From NCBI GenBank assembly GCA_047345645.1, contig JBLEFH010000006.1: a DNA stretch of 64,000 nt. One strand, given 5' to 3'. The notes beneath the pieces were generated by a model, which was not told the origin of the DNA, did not search any database, and saw nothing but the letters and a program-made list of their open reading frames with translations. A program made the position numbers and the translations under genes. Positions 9,102 to 18,125 of the stretch are shown piece after piece (the stretch's first letter is position 1; the number at the start of each line of letters is the position of its first letter). The DNA is from JBLEFH01 sp047345645 (GTDB lineage Bacteria; Pseudomonadota; Alphaproteobacteria; Rhodobacterales; Rhodobacteraceae).

Positions 9102-9656
9102 ATGTCAGACGCTGCCCTTCCCGACCTGTCCCATCCGATGCGCACCGCGGATCTGAGCCCGTCGCAAAGCTATCCGGTTTCGCTCGCCCCCGAGAAGGGG
9201 CAATTGGAGGTTTTGGCCCGGCTGCTTGATATTCTGAAGGTCGAGAAGCTGCGCTTCGAGGGCAAGCTTGCGCCGGTCGGCAAGCGCGACTGGCGGCTGA
9301 CGGGCAAGCTCGGCGCGACGGTCACGCAACGCTGCGTCGTGACGCTGGAGCCGGTGAAAACCCGGATCGATACGGATCTGCACCGGCTTTACGTCGCCGA
9401 TCTCGACGAGGATGCGGAGATGGAGGCGCTGGAGGACACGCATGGCGAGGAGGTCGAGGCGCTTGGCGCGGTGATTGATGTGGGGCTGGCCGTTCAGGAG
9501 GAACTCGCCCTCGCCCTGCCCGCCTATCCGCGCAAGGACGATGCCCCCGAGACGGCGCAGCAATTTGCCGCAGAAGGCACAGAGCCGATGACCGATGAGG
9601 ATGTGAAACCCTTTGCGGGGCTGAAAGCCTTGCGCGACAAGATGCAGAAGGGGTGA
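9102..9656 (+). CDS. YceD family protein (DUF177)
   Basis: A 184-residue acidic protein of the YceD/DUF177 family, recognised from TQRCVVTLEPVKTRID in the middle and the PFAGLKALRDKM ending. YceD sits immediately upstream of rpmF in many bacteria and is thought to be involved in large-subunit rRNA processing or ribosome assembly, though the family lacks an assigned reaction. Here it also precedes rpmF, plsX and fabH. The ATG at 9102 is chosen because GGAG lies just before it; the frame stays open from 9051 but with no better start. Confidence 0.87.
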   Translation: MSDAALPDLSHPMRTADLSPSQSYPVSLAPEKGQLEVLARLLDILKVEKLRFEGKLAPVGKRDWRLTGKLGATVTQRCVVTLEPVKTRIDTDLHRLYVADLDEDAEMEALEDTHGEEVEALGAVIDVGLAVQEELALALPAYPRKDDAPETAQQFAAEGTEPMTDEDVKPFAGLKALRDKMQKG

Positions 9657-9686
9657 AAAAAGGGCGCGAAACCGCCGTCTTTTCAC

Positions 9687-9714
9687 TTGAACATTCAGGC
9701 GATGCTGCTATTTT
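9687..9714 (+). promoter_or_regulatory. Putative sigma-70-type promoter for rpmF
   Basis: TTGAAC at 9687-9692 and TATTTT at 9709-9714 are separated by 16 bases in the 168-base gap before rpmF. This is the best -35/-10 pair in that gap. It suggests that rpmF-plsX-fabH can be transcribed independently of the DUF177 gene. Confidence 0.45.
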
Positions 9715-9824
9715 CCGCACTTCGTTTTCAAGACTGTTTCCGAGATGTGTTGCGGGAAGGCCCGCGTGTTTTGGTAATGGTGAACCGGCCCTTGATTGTG
9801 GCCATCCAGAACTGAGGTTGAGAC

Positions 9825-10031
9825 ATGGCTGTCCCCAAGAGCAAAATCACGCGCTCCAAGCGCGGTATGCGCCGGTCGCATGATTCGCTGGTCGCGGCGA
9901 ACCCGAATGAATGCCCGAACTGCGGTGAGCTGAAGCGCCCGCACCACGTTTGCGGCGCCTGCGGCCACTATGCGGATCGTGAAGTCGTTTCCGTCGCAGA
10001 CGAGATCGAAATCGACGAAGACGCGGCGTAA
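9825..10031 (+). CDS. rpmF: 50S ribosomal protein L32
   Basis: A 68-residue basic protein beginning MAVPKSKITRSKRGMRRSHD, the standard L32 start. It retains the zinc-ribbon pattern: CPNCGELK, then CGACGHY. L32 is a structural protein of the large ribosomal subunit. The gene leads the conserved rpmF-plsX-fabH cluster, which links ribosome production with phospholipid precursor synthesis. Confidence 0.97.
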   Translation: MAVPKSKITRSKRGMRRSHDSLVAANPNECPNCGELKRPHHVCGACGHYADREVVSVADEIEIDEDAA

Positions 10032-10054
10032 GCTGCTGAAATGATTGGTCGAGA

Positions 10055-11149
10055 ATGATGACCACCCCTAAGGACTCCCAACCGGGCGCCCCAGAGCGGG
10101 TGGTCATTTCTATTGATGCCATGGGCGGCGACAAAGGGCCGGCCGTGGTCGTGTCGGGCATGGATATGTCCGCCAAGAAGAACCCGGAACTGGCCTTCAT
10201 CGTCCACGGGGATGAGGCGGTTCTCGGCCCGCTGGTGGCGAAGAAAAAGCATTTGCGGGACCGCGTGGAAATCCGCCACGCCGAAAAAACCATCGACATG
10301 ACCGACAAGCCGAGCCGCGCCATGCGGACCGGGAAAGGCTCCTCCATGTGGGGCGCGCTTGATTCGGTGAAACATGGCGAAGCGGCGATTGCGGTGTCGC
10401 TCGGCAACACCGGCGCGCTGATGGCCTCCGCCACGCTGCGCCTGCGCCGCCTGCCCGGCATCAACCGCCCGGCGATTGCGATTCTCTGGCCGAGCCGCTC
10501 GGAGCAGGGCTTCAATGTGATGCTCGATGTGGGCGCCGATATTCGCGCCGACGGCCCGGACCTGCTGCAATATGCGGTGATGGGCGCGTCCTATGCGCGC
10601 AACGGTCTCGACATCACCCGCCCCCGCATCGGCCTTCTCAATGTCGGCACCGAAGAGCATAAGGGCCGCGCCGAGCTGCATGAGGCGCATGACCTCATCA
10701 CCCGCGCCGCGCCGGAGCATGATTTCGATTTCGTCGGCTATGTGGAAGGCGGCGACATCCCCGGCGACCGCGCCGATGTGATCGTCACCGACGGGTTTTC
10801 CGGCAATATCGCCCTCAAGACCGGCGAAGGCACGGCCTCGCTGATTGGCGAATTGCTGCGCGAATCGTTCAAACACACGATCTTCAGCCAAATCGGTGCG
10901 GTGTTTGCCGCGACATCGCTCCGCCGCCTCGCCAAACGGATCGACCCGCGCCGCAAAAACGGCGGTGTGTTCCTCGGGCTGAATGGCGCGGTGGTGAAAT
11001 CCCATGGCGGCGCCGACGCGACAGGCGTGTCCGCGGCCATCAAATTTGCATTCCACCTCGCCAAAAGCGGGTTCAACGAACGCCTCGCGGCGCGGGTTGC
11101 ATCTGGCGCTGAGATTGGCCAAATTAGCGGAACGCAACAAAAAGAGTGA
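10055..11149 (+). CDS. plsX: Phosphate acyltransferase PlsX
   Basis: Peripheral membrane enzyme that converts acyl-ACP to acyl-phosphate, the donor for PlsY in phosphatidic acid synthesis. The 364-residue sequence has the diagnostic IDAMGGDKGP near residue 20 and the segments SLGNTGALMA, GINRPAIA and VTDGFSGN. The start is ATGATG at 10055; either Met is possible and the ribosome-binding site is weak, so translation may be coupled to rpmF (23-base gap). fabH follows after four bases. Confidence 0.95.
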   Translation: MMTTPKDSQPGAPERVVISIDAMGGDKGPAVVVSGMDMSAKKNPELAFIVHGDEAVLGPLVAKKKHLRDRVEIRHAEKTIDMTDKPSRAMRTGKGSSMWGALDSVKHGEAAIAVSLGNTGALMASATLRLRRLPGINRPAIAILWPSRSEQGFNVMLDVGADIRADGPDLLQYAVMGASYARNGLDITRPRIGLLNVGTEEHKGRAELHEAHDLITRAAPEHDFDFVGYVEGGDIPGDRADVIVTDGFSGNIALKTGEGTASLIGELLRESFKHTIFSQIGAVFAATSLRRLAKRIDPRRKNGGVFLGLNGAVVKSHGGADATGVSAAIKFAFHLAKSGFNERLAARVASGAEIGQISGTQQKE

Positions 11150-11153
11150 TAAA

Positions 11154-12125
11154 ATGACGCTGCGTTCAGTCCCCATCGGCACAGGCCATTATCTTCCTGA
11201 ACGTGTTGTCGAAAACTCCGAATTTGAAAGCTGGCTGGAGACCTCCGACGAGTGGATCCGCTCGCGCAGCGGGATCGAGCGCCGCCATTTCGCCGCCGAG
11301 GGCCAGCTCACGTCAGACCTCGCGATTGCTGCAGCCAATGATGCACTTGCGAATGCCGGGATCAGCGGCAGCGAGATCGACGCGATCATCCTCGCCACCG
11401 CGACCCCGGACCAGACCTTCCCCTCCACCGCGACCCGCGTTCAGGCGGCGATTGGCGCGAAGGGGTTCGCCTTCGATGTGCAGGCGGTTTGCGCCGGGTT
11501 CATCTACGCCCTCTCCACCGCCAACGCGATGATCTTCGCGGGCCAGGCGAAGCGCGTGATGGTGATCGGCGCGGAAACCTTCTCCCGCATCATGGACTGG
11601 AACGACCGCTCCACCTGCGTTCTCTTCGGCGACGGCGCGGGCGCGCTGATTCTCGAAGCCGAGGACCAGCCCGGCGAGAACACCGATCGCGGCGTTCTCG
11701 GCACCGCGCTCTACTCGGATGGCAGCTATAACAATATCTTGTTCGTCGATGGGGGCGTCTCCTCGACGCAAAGCACCGGCGTTCTCAAAATGCTGGGCAA
11801 AGAGGTGTTCCGCCATGCCGTTTCCAAGCTTGCCGAAGCGGGGGAAAAGGTGCTGGAGGCTTGCGATCTGACGGCCGAAGATGTGGACCTCGTGATCCCC
11901 CATCAGGCCAATTCCCGCATTATTAAGAGTACCGCCCAAAAAATTGGTATTCCTATGGAAAAGGTGGTATTAACCGTTCAGGATCACGGCAACACTTCAG
12001 CGGCCTCGATCCCGTTGGCCCTGTCTGTCGCGTGTCGCGAAGGGCGCGTGAAGGCGGGGGATTTACTATTAATGGAAGCCATCGGCGGGGGACTGGCTTG
12101 GGGGGCGGCTGCACTACGCTGGTAG
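11154..12125 (+). CDS. fabH: Beta-ketoacyl-ACP synthase III (FabH)
   Basis: Condenses acetyl-CoA with malonyl-ACP to start fatty-acid synthesis. The 323-residue protein has the full catalytic triad: Cys113 in QAVCAGF, the His of VIPHQANSRI near residue 250, and the Asn of HGNTSAAS near 280. The C-terminal glycine-rich segment ending in WGAAALRW is typical. The ATG lies four bases after plsX, so the two are almost certainly co-transcribed. Confidence 0.96.
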   Translation: MTLRSVPIGTGHYLPERVVENSEFESWLETSDEWIRSRSGIERRHFAAEGQLTSDLAIAAANDALANAGISGSEIDAIILATATPDQTFPSTATRVQAAIGAKGFAFDVQAVCAGFIYALSTANAMIFAGQAKRVMVIGAETFSRIMDWNDRSTCVLFGDGAGALILEAEDQPGENTDRGVLGTALYSDGSYNNILFVDGGVSSTQSTGVLKMLGKEVFRHAVSKLAEAGEKVLEACDLTAEDVDLVIPHQANSRIIKSTAQKIGIPMEKVVLTVQDHGNTSAASIPLALSVACREGRVKAGDLLLMEAIGGGLAWGAAALRW

Positions 12126-12231
12126 AAGTAAACAAGGTTGCAAATTGGCGCTTGATTTAACCTTTTTGTAATATTGTTGACTCAGAAAAGCAGAAACGCC
12201 TAAGCTTTCCGCTGTCCGGGGGGGATGAAGA

Positions 12232-12534
12232 ATGAGTGACAAGACGCTGACCCGAAATGATTTAAGCGATGCCATCGTGCGCGAAATTGGGCTTTCCCGC
12301 AGCGAATCTGCGAATCTGGTGGAGGATGTGCTCACGCATCTGTCCGACTCGCTGGTTCGTGGGGAGCAGGTGAAAATTTCGTCCTTTGGCAGTTTTTCCG
12401 TGCGCCATAAAAATGCGCGTGTGGGACGCAACCCGAAAACCGGTGAGGAAGTACCCATCTCGCCGCGCCGGGTGCTGAGTTTCCGCCCGTCCTCTTTCCT
12501 GAAGGACCGCGTTGCCGCCGGAAACCGCAGCTAA
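12232..12534 (+). CDS. ihfA: Integration host factor subunit alpha
   Basis: A 100-residue DNA-bending protein of the HU/IHF family. The beta-ribbon arm contains GRNPKTGEEVPI, with the proline that intercalates into DNA, and the body has FGSFSVRHKNAR. The IHF-alpha call over HU or IHF-beta rests on this arm sequence and on the position before a merR-type gene, which is a conserved ihfA neighbour. The 106-base upstream gap is AT-rich and probably carries its promoter. The merR gene starts two bases after the stop. Confidence 0.93.
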   Translation: MSDKTLTRNDLSDAIVREIGLSRSESANLVEDVLTHLSDSLVRGEQVKISSFGSFSVRHKNARVGRNPKTGEEVPISPRRVLSFRPSSFLKDRVAAGNRS

Positions 12535-12535
12535 T

Positions 12536-13063
12536 ATGTCGAGAAAATCTGCCGAAGCCTTTCGCACCATCAGCGAAGTGTCGACTCTGATGGGCATTCC
12601 CGCGCATACGCTTCGTTACTGGGAATCGCAGTTCACGCAGATCAAGCCGGTGAAACGGGGCGGCAATCGCCGCTATTACCGGCCCGATGACATCGCGCTG
12701 CTCTCTGGCATCCGCCATCTTCTGCATGAGGAAGGGCTGACCATCGCCGATGCGAAACGCCGCATCCGCAGCGAGGGTGTGCGCCGCGTGGCGGGCCTCG
12801 GCAATCTGCCGGAGGAAATCGCCGGGATTGCCCGCGTCGAGACCGCGCCGGAAGAGGAATTTTACGACACGACGGACAGTCCGCGCCGCACGGATATCTC
12901 CGAGGTCGCGGTCAAGCCGAAGCCGAAGCCGGAGGCCAAAGCGCTGGACCTGCCGCTCTTTGAGCCGGAGGAGAAAGCCAAGCCTGCGGGCGAGTTGCAA
13001 AACCTCGCCGGCCGCCTTGGGGCGCTGCGCGACCGTATGGCCGCCGCCGCTTCGAAAAGCTGA
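12536..13063 (+). CDS. MerR-family transcriptional regulator
   Basis: A 175-residue protein with an N-terminal MerR winged helix: FRTISEVSTLMGIPAHTLRY, then WESQF and the wing GGNRRYYRPDD. After residue 100 it has a proline/lysine/glutamate-rich linker and a short predicted helical end, so there is no obvious metal- or drug-binding domain. The same gene following ihfA is widespread in alpha- and gammaproteobacteria, but its regulon is not established as far as I know. The start overlaps the end of ihfA almost completely (spacing one base). Confidence 0.88.
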   Translation: MSRKSAEAFRTISEVSTLMGIPAHTLRYWESQFTQIKPVKRGGNRRYYRPDDIALLSGIRHLLHEEGLTIADAKRRIRSEGVRRVAGLGNLPEEIAGIARVETAPEEEFYDTTDSPRRTDISEVAVKPKPKPEAKALDLPLFEPEEKAKPAGELQNLAGRLGALRDRMAAAASKS

Positions 13064-13116
13064 GCGGCGAAATCCGGTCTTGCAGCGCGCGCGGATGTCT
13101 CTATAAAGCGGCGTCA

Positions 13117-13193
13117 CGGGCTATAGCGCAGCCTGGTAGCGCGTTCGTCTGGGGGACGAAAGGTCGTGAGTTCGAATCTCGCTAGCCCGACCA
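13117..13193 (+). tRNA. tRNA-Pro (GGG anticodon)
   Basis: A full 77-base cloverleaf can be folded by hand: acceptor CGGGCTA/TAGCCCG, D arm GCGC/GCGC, anticodon stem TTCGT/ACGAA enclosing the loop CTGGGGG with anticodon GGG, a five-base variable loop, T stem GTGAG/CTCGC with TTCGAAT, and an encoded CCA. GGG reads proline CCC/CCU codons. Confidence 0.96.
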
Positions 13194-13195
13194 TC

Positions 13196-13224
13196 AAAAC
13201 GCCGGCCTTTGGGCTGGCGTTTTT
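13196..13224 (+). terminator. Rho-independent terminator after tRNA-Pro
   Basis: A 12-bp stem (AAAACGCC and GCC on the left arm, one G-T wobble) with loop TTTG is followed by a run of T at 13220-13224. It begins three bases after the tRNA CCA. Confidence 0.85.
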
Positions 13225-13284
13225 GTTTGCCTTGTATTGCGCGGAAAACTTGCGTTTTATCGGCGCGATAGAGGGGGGACGAGA

Positions 13285-14364
13285 ATGAGCAAAGCCGAGG
13301 GCGTGCTGCCCGATCACGAGATCGCGGCGATGATGGAGCGCGGCGAGATTGCGACCGGCGCGGCGACGGAGGGTCCGGCGCTGGTCCAGCCCGCGAGCCT
13401 TGATCTGCGCCTTGGCACGGTGGCGTATCGTTTGCGGGCCTCGTTCCTGCCCGGCGATGACACTGTCGAAGGCCGCCTGCCCCGCTATGAGATGCACCGA
13501 TTTTCGCTCGAAGGGGGCGCGGTTCTCGAAAAGGGCTGCGTCTATCTCGTCCCGCTCATGGAGTCGCTGGCGCTGCCCGGCGATGTGGAGGGGCTCGCCA
13601 ACGCCAAATCCAGCACGGGGCGGCTCGATCTTTTCACCCGCCTGATTGCCGACCGCGCGGGCGAGTTCGACACGGTGCCCGCCGGCTATACCGGCCCGCT
13701 TTATGCGGAGATCAGCCCGCGCAGTTTCTCGGTGCTGCTGCGGCCCGGCATGCGGCTGAACCAGATCCGTTTCCGGCGCGGGCAAGCGCGGCTCGACGAC
13801 GCGGCGCTTCGCGATCTGCATAGTGCGGAAACCCTCGTCAATGGCGATGCGCATATTGATGACGGGCTGGGGTTCTCCGTCGATCTGACCCTCGGCGATG
13901 TGGTCGGCTACCGCGCGAAGCCCCATACCGGCGTCATCGACCTCGATAAAATCGGCGGCTATGACCCCGCCGATTTCTGGGAAGAGGTCCGCGCGAAAGA
14001 TGGCGAGATCATCCTCGATCCCGGCGCGTTCTATATTCTGGCGAGCCGCGAGGCAGTGCATGTCCCGCCCGGCTTTGCCGCCGAAATGGCCCCCTATCTC
14101 GCCATGGTGGGCGAGTTTCGGGTCCATTACGCCGGGTTCTTCGATCCCGGTTTCGGCCATGCGGCGGCGGGCGGGTCGGGTGCGCGCGGCGTTCTCGAAG
14201 TCCGCTGCCACGAAGCGCCCTTTGCGCTGACCCATGGGCAGATCGTCGGCCGGCTCCTTTATGAGCGCATGGCCGCCGCGCCGGAGCATCTCTATGGCGC
14301 GGATCTCAAATCAAATTATCAGGGGCAGGGGCTGAAGCTCGCCAAACAGTTCCGGATGGGCTAG
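13285..14364 (+). CDS. dcd: 2'-deoxycytidine 5'-triphosphate deaminase, double-length type
   Basis: Deaminates dCTP to dUTP for thymidylate synthesis. At 359 residues it is about twice the length of E. coli Dcd, and two Dcd-like modules can be seen. The first has PASLDLRLG and NAKSSTGRLDLFTR; the second has a related FRVHYAGFFDPGFG segment followed by EVRCHEAPF. This double form is typical of alphaproteobacteria (the family with a distinct DCD N-terminal domain). The start at 13285 has GAGGGGGG upstream; the open frame before it overlaps the terminator. The stop overlaps the convergent small gene by four bases. Confidence 0.87.
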   Translation: MSKAEGVLPDHEIAAMMERGEIATGAATEGPALVQPASLDLRLGTVAYRLRASFLPGDDTVEGRLPRYEMHRFSLEGGAVLEKGCVYLVPLMESLALPGDVEGLANAKSSTGRLDLFTRLIADRAGEFDTVPAGYTGPLYAEISPRSFSVLLRPGMRLNQIRFRRGQARLDDAALRDLHSAETLVNGDAHIDDGLGFSVDLTLGDVVGYRAKPHTGVIDLDKIGGYDPADFWEEVRAKDGEIILDPGAFYILASREAVHVPPGFAAEMAPYLAMVGEFRVHYAGFFDPGFGHAAAGGSGARGVLEVRCHEAPFALTHGQIVGRLLYERMAAAPEHLYGADLKSNYQGQGLKLAKQFRMG

Positions 14365-14564
14365 AGCCGCCGCCCGAGGTTGATCGCCCGGCGCAAACGC
14401 TGCGCCATCTTCCGGTTGGTCTTGGCCGCACGGTTCTGCGCCGCCCGCTCTTCCGGCGTTTCCGCCACCTTCCCGCGCCGCGCGAGATAGTCGGACCCCT
14501 TGTTGATCCCGTAATTCATACCCTTGTTCAGCAAAAGCCGGGTCACATACCGCATCATGCTCAT
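14361..14564 (-). CDS. Small basic hypothetical protein
   Basis: A 67-residue, strongly basic protein beginning MSMMRYVTRLLLNKGMNYGINKG and ending RRAINLGRRL. It has one weakly hydrophobic N-terminal stretch and no Cys. I do not recognise a named family, but a short gene between dcd and scpB with this character looks real: it has a start, sits nine bases downstream of scpB on the same strand, and is probably co-transcribed with scpA-scpB. Confidence 0.6.
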   Translation of the reverse strand: MSMMRYVTRLLLNKGMNYGINKGSDYLARRGKVAETPEERAAQNRAAKTNRKMAQRLRRAINLGRRL

Positions 14565-14573
14565 GGCGTGTCC

Positions 14574-15200
14574 TTACGCAAACATATCGCCCTGATCCTC
14601 GGGCGGCATCTCCGGCGCGTCATCCTCATCATCGGCTTCGCGCATCTGGAGCGCCCCCGGCATCGGACGGTTATCGAGAAGCCCGGCGGCCTTCAACTCG
14701 TCCAGACCGGGCAAATCCTTGGTGCTCTCTAGGCTAAAATGGTCAAGGAAAGCGTCGGTGACAAGATAGGTGACGGGCCGCCCCGGTGTCATTTTGCGCC
14801 GCCCGATGCGCACCCAGCCCATTTCGATCAGCAAATCCAGCGTGCCGCGCGAGACGGAGACGCCGCGAATTTCCTCGATATCGGCGCGGGTGACGGGGTG
14901 GTTATAGGCGATGATGGCGAGCGTCTCGATGGCGGCGCGGGAGAGTTTTTTCTCCTCCACCCGCTCGGGGCTCATCAGCGGGCCAAGATCGGGGGCGGTG
15001 CGGAACGCGTAGCGATCGCCGATGCGCACGAGATGGACGCCCCTGCCCTCATAGACCGGAAAGAGACGCTTCACCGCTTCGGCGGCATCGGCCCCATCTG
15101 GCATCCGCGATTCAATTTCGCGCACCGTCAGAGGCTGGGCGGAGGCGAAGAGGATCGCCTCGACCATGCGCATCTGATCGGAAAATTCGAGAACGGCCAT
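14574..15200 (-). CDS. scpB: Segregation and condensation protein B
   Basis: A 208-residue winged-helix protein that binds ScpA and forms the kleisin-associated part of the SMC condensin. The family segments are MVEAILFASAQPLT, LSRAAIETLAIIAYNHPVTR, and EIRGVSVSRGTLDLL. The C-terminal extension is acidic (DDEDDAPEMPPEDQGD). The start at 15200 overlaps the scpA stop (TAATG), giving coupled translation; the longer open frame to 15335 lies inside scpA. Confidence 0.94.
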   Translation of the reverse strand: MAVLEFSDQMRMVEAILFASAQPLTVREIESRMPDGADAAEAVKRLFPVYEGRGVHLVRIGDRYAFRTAPDLGPLMSPERVEEKKLSRAAIETLAIIAYNHPVTRADIEEIRGVSVSRGTLDLLIEMGWVRIGRRKMTPGRPVTYLVTDAFLDHFSLESTKDLPGLDELKAAGLLDNRPMPGALQMREADDEDDAPEMPPEDQGDMFA

Positions 15201-15964
15201 TACTGCGCGGCCCGGAGCATGAGCGGCGCATAAGTGTCCGCTTGCTGGATGTCCGCGCGGCCGGATTTCACCAGTTCCAACGCGGCGGCGAAACTCGCGG
15301 CGACGGCGGAGCGGCGTTCTTTCGGCGTGGCCCATCCTTCGGGCAGGAAGGCGGAGAGTTCGGTCCAGCTTTCGCGCGCACCAATCAGCCCGCGCATCCG
15401 CTCCAGCGCCTGCTCCATGGTGAAGATATTGCGGCGCTCATAATGGAGCGGGGTAAAATCGTCGCGGGTTCGGGTGCGGGCATAGGCCTGCATTAGGTCC
15501 ATGATATTGGCGGTCCAGATCGTGCGGGTGATGGGGCGCTCGTCCAACTCCTCACCGCGCGCGAACACGTCCCGGCCCAGAAGATCGCGGCCCATGAGCC
15601 GCGCCGCCGCATCGCGCATCCCTTCAAGGCGCTGAAGCTGGAAGGCGAGGTGATCCGCAAGTTCATCCGCGCTCGGCCCCTCTTCCTCGGGATCGGGGGG
15701 CAGCAGCAGGCGCGATTTGAGGAAGGCGAGCCAGGCGGCCATCACCAGATAATCGGCGGCAAGTTCGATGCGCAGGCGGCGGACGGTTTCGATGAAGCTC
15801 AGATACGCTTCGGACAGCTCTAGGATCGAGACCTTCATCAGATCCACCTTCTGCCCGCGCGCAAGCACCAGCAGCAGGTCGAGCGGCCCCTCGAACCCCG
15901 CAATATCGAGCACCAGCGTCTCCGCGCTGATCCGCTCTTCGATATCGCCCGTCTGTATGTTCAT
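15200..15964 (-). CDS. scpA: Segregation and condensation protein A
   Basis: A 254-residue kleisin that bridges the SMC heads in chromosome condensation. The N-terminal signature FEGPLDLLLVLARGQKVDL is followed by DYLVMAAWLAFLKSRLLLP, and a C-terminal winged-helix region is preceded by the FTMEQALERM segment. It lies downstream of nagZ with an 87-base gap and upstream of scpB with a one-base overlap. This is the usual alphaproteobacterial order nagZ-scpA-scpB. Confidence 0.94.
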   Translation of the reverse strand: MNIQTGDIEERISAETLVLDIAGFEGPLDLLLVLARGQKVDLMKVSILELSEAYLSFIETVRRLRIELAADYLVMAAWLAFLKSRLLLPPDPEEEGPSADELADHLAFQLQRLEGMRDAAARLMGRDLLGRDVFARGEELDERPITRTIWTANIMDLMQAYARTRTRDDFTPLHYERRNIFTMEQALERMRGLIGARESWTELSAFLPEGWATPKERRSAVAASFAAALELVKSGRADIQQADTYAPLMLRAAQ

Positions 15965-16051
15965 CTCGTTTCGCTACCGCGCATGTTGTGATCGCCTCCA
16001 GTGCTAACACAATATCTGCGCGAATGCGACGGCTTTTGGCGGTCCGTCCTG

Positions 16052-17050
16052 TTAGACGCGCAAAATCTCGTTCAGGCGACTGTTCGCATAGCCCAGATCG
16101 ACCTCTTTCGGCGCTTTCGCCGCCAATGCGTCTTTCGCCCGGCGGGCGGCCTGACCACGCAATTCCGGCGCGGCGGCGGCCACCTCGGCCATCTCCTGCG
16201 GGTCGCCATTGCAATGCAGGATCATATCACAGCCCGCCGCGAGGGACTTTCGCACACGTTCACCAAAGGCCCCGGAGAGGGCGTGCATGGAGAGATCGTC
16301 GGTCATGAGTAGCCCGTCGAAGCCAATTTCGTCGCGGATCAGCTCCACCACGTCGCTCGACTGGGTGGCCGGGCGCTCGGCGTCCACGGCGGTCAGAACG
16401 ATGTGGGAGGTCATCCCCATGGGCAGATCGGCCAGCTCGCGGAAGGGGGCAAAATCGCGGGCATCGAGCCGGTCGCGCTCGGCGGAGACGCGCGGCAGTT
16501 CCTTGTGACTGTCAGAAATCGCACGGCCCTGCCCCGGCATATGTTTCATCACCGGCAGCACGCCCACGTCCAAGAGACCATCGGCGACGGCGCGGCCAAT
16601 GCGGGCCACATCCTCCGCCGTCTCGCCATAGCAGCGATTGGCGAGGACCGAGTGCGTCACATCCGTCGCCACGTCGAGGACGGGCGCGCAGTTCACGTCA
16701 ATGCCGAGGTCGAGAAGTTCCGCGCCGATGAGCTGCGAGCGCAGGCGCATGGATTCCGCCCGGATCGCCGGATCAGCAAACAGCGCACATTGATCGCGGG
16801 CCGGAAGCCATTCGCGCCAATGCGGCGCGCGGAGCCGCTGGACCCGTCCGCCCTCCTGGTCGATCAGGATGGGCGCATCGCGGCCCACGGCGTCACGCAG
16901 ATCGCCGGTCAGGCGGCGAATCTGCTCGGGATCTTCAAGATTGCGCGCGAAAAGGATGAAGCCCCAAGGGTCCGCCTCGTCGAAAAAGGCACGCTCGCGC
17001 GCGCCCAGTTCCAGACCGGCGGGCCCGAATATACAGGCGCGCTCGGCCAT
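16052..17050 (-). CDS. nagZ: Beta-N-acetylhexosaminidase NagZ
   Basis: Glycoside hydrolase family 3 enzyme of 332 residues that removes GlcNAc from anhydro-muropeptides during cytoplasmic cell-wall recycling. It has the NagZ loop region KHMPGQGRAISDSHKELP, in which the DSH carries the general acid/base His, and MTDDLSM with the catalytic Asp. LIDQEGGRVQRL is also typical. The start overlaps the stop of the SPOR-domain gene (TAATG). Confidence 0.93.
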   Translation of the reverse strand: MAERACIFGPAGLELGARERAFFDEADPWGFILFARNLEDPEQIRRLTGDLRDAVGRDAPILIDQEGGRVQRLRAPHWREWLPARDQCALFADPAIRAESMRLRSQLIGAELLDLGIDVNCAPVLDVATDVTHSVLANRCYGETAEDVARIGRAVADGLLDVGVLPVMKHMPGQGRAISDSHKELPRVSAERDRLDARDFAPFRELADLPMGMTSHIVLTAVDAERPATQSSDVVELIRDEIGFDGLLMTDDLSMHALSGAFGERVRKSLAAGCDMILHCNGDPQEMAEVAAAAPELRGQAARRAKDALAAKAPKEVDLGYANSRLNEILRV

Positions 17051-18030
17051 TATTTCACGTTATAGGGAATACAGGCCTGACCGCGGGCGCTCAGCGCCGA
17101 GCAATCCTGTTTCGCCGCAGACGCCGACTGGAAGCCAACCGCGCGCAGACGGTAGAACACGCGCCCGCCGCTTTCGATCCGCTGGATCATCGGCGATTTG
17201 CCGCCCAGAAGATCGCCATTCTTGCCCGCGATCCGGCCCCATTCGGACTCGGCAATCTCGCGGCTGTCGAAGGCGCCAAGCTGCACGAGCCAGCTTCCGG
17301 CGGTCGCATCCTCGGGGGCGAGGAAGTCGGTATTCGTCTTGGTCGCCACGGCCGGTTCCGGTTGGGGCTGCGGCGCTTCGGCGCTGGCCAGCGTCACCTC
17401 TTCGGGGCGCTCGGCGGACGTCACTTGCGGGTTGCTATCGGTCGAGGCAATCGCCGGCGCGGCAGCGGGCGCCGTCTCGGTCACACCGCGCGCTTCCAGG
17501 ATCGCCGCACGGTTGAGATTGGCCGGGCGCGGACGCGGACGGTAGGCAATCTCCGCATCATCCACACGCTCCACCATCTCTTCTTCCGCGAGATCGGCTT
17601 CGGCCAACACAAGATCATCCGCCGCGTTTTCCTCGGGGATCAGGCTTTCGAGACTGTCCGCGCCAGCGAGTTCACCAAGGGGCAGGTCCTCGGCGCTCAG
17701 CGACTCGACACTCGGGGCAAGCTCAATGGTTTCGGGCAGTTGCGAGGTCTCCGCGTCCGACATCACGTCATTGACGGCGAGGTTCTGATTCGGGAAATCG
17801 GTCCCTTGCACATCCTCGGGTTTGGCGCGCGCCGGCACGTCCATGGCGCGGATGATCGGCACTTCAGAGCCGTCCCGCGCACCGAGTTTATAGGTCCACA
17901 CCGCGACCCCGACGACCAGCGCAATGGCCGAAACAGCGCCAAGCCATTTCACCGCACCAACCGCGAGAGTCTCGCCAGCCTCACCGGAATCGTTCTGGGA
18001 ACGACCCTCTTCGAAATAGATGTCCGTCAT
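17050..18030 (-). CDS. SPOR-domain inner-membrane protein
   Basis: A 326-residue bitopic protein: a short cytoplasmic N-terminus, one transmembrane helix near residues 24-46, a long acidic, proline- and alanine-rich periplasmic linker, and a C-terminal SPOR domain with VQLGAFDSREIAESEWGRI and the VFYRLRAVGFQSA strand. SPOR domains bind denuded septal peptidoglycan, so the protein probably acts at the division site. It sits between argS and nagZ, and shares one base with nagZ. Confidence 0.88.
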   Translation of the reverse strand: MTDIYFEEGRSQNDSGEAGETLAVGAVKWLGAVSAIALVVGVAVWTYKLGARDGSEVPIIRAMDVPARAKPEDVQGTDFPNQNLAVNDVMSDAETSQLPETIELAPSVESLSAEDLPLGELAGADSLESLIPEENAADDLVLAEADLAEEEMVERVDDAEIAYRPRPRPANLNRAAILEARGVTETAPAAAPAIASTDSNPQVTSAERPEEVTLASAEAPQPQPEPAVATKTNTDFLAPEDATAGSWLVQLGAFDSREIAESEWGRIAGKNGDLLGGKSPMIQRIESGGRVFYRLRAVGFQSASAAKQDCSALSARGQACIPYNVK

Positions 18031-18125
18031 AACGCCTGCCTTACTAACGCGCGGTTCTCCACGCTTATTTACTGCTCGATCCGACGGCGATTTTTATATG
18101 GTGATGTCGATTTGGGGACGGCCCC

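Noticed and set aside
13114..14289. 391-codon minus-strand frame opposite dcd and across the tRNA terminator
   Set aside because: It runs through a terminator and a convincing dcd gene and has no motif.
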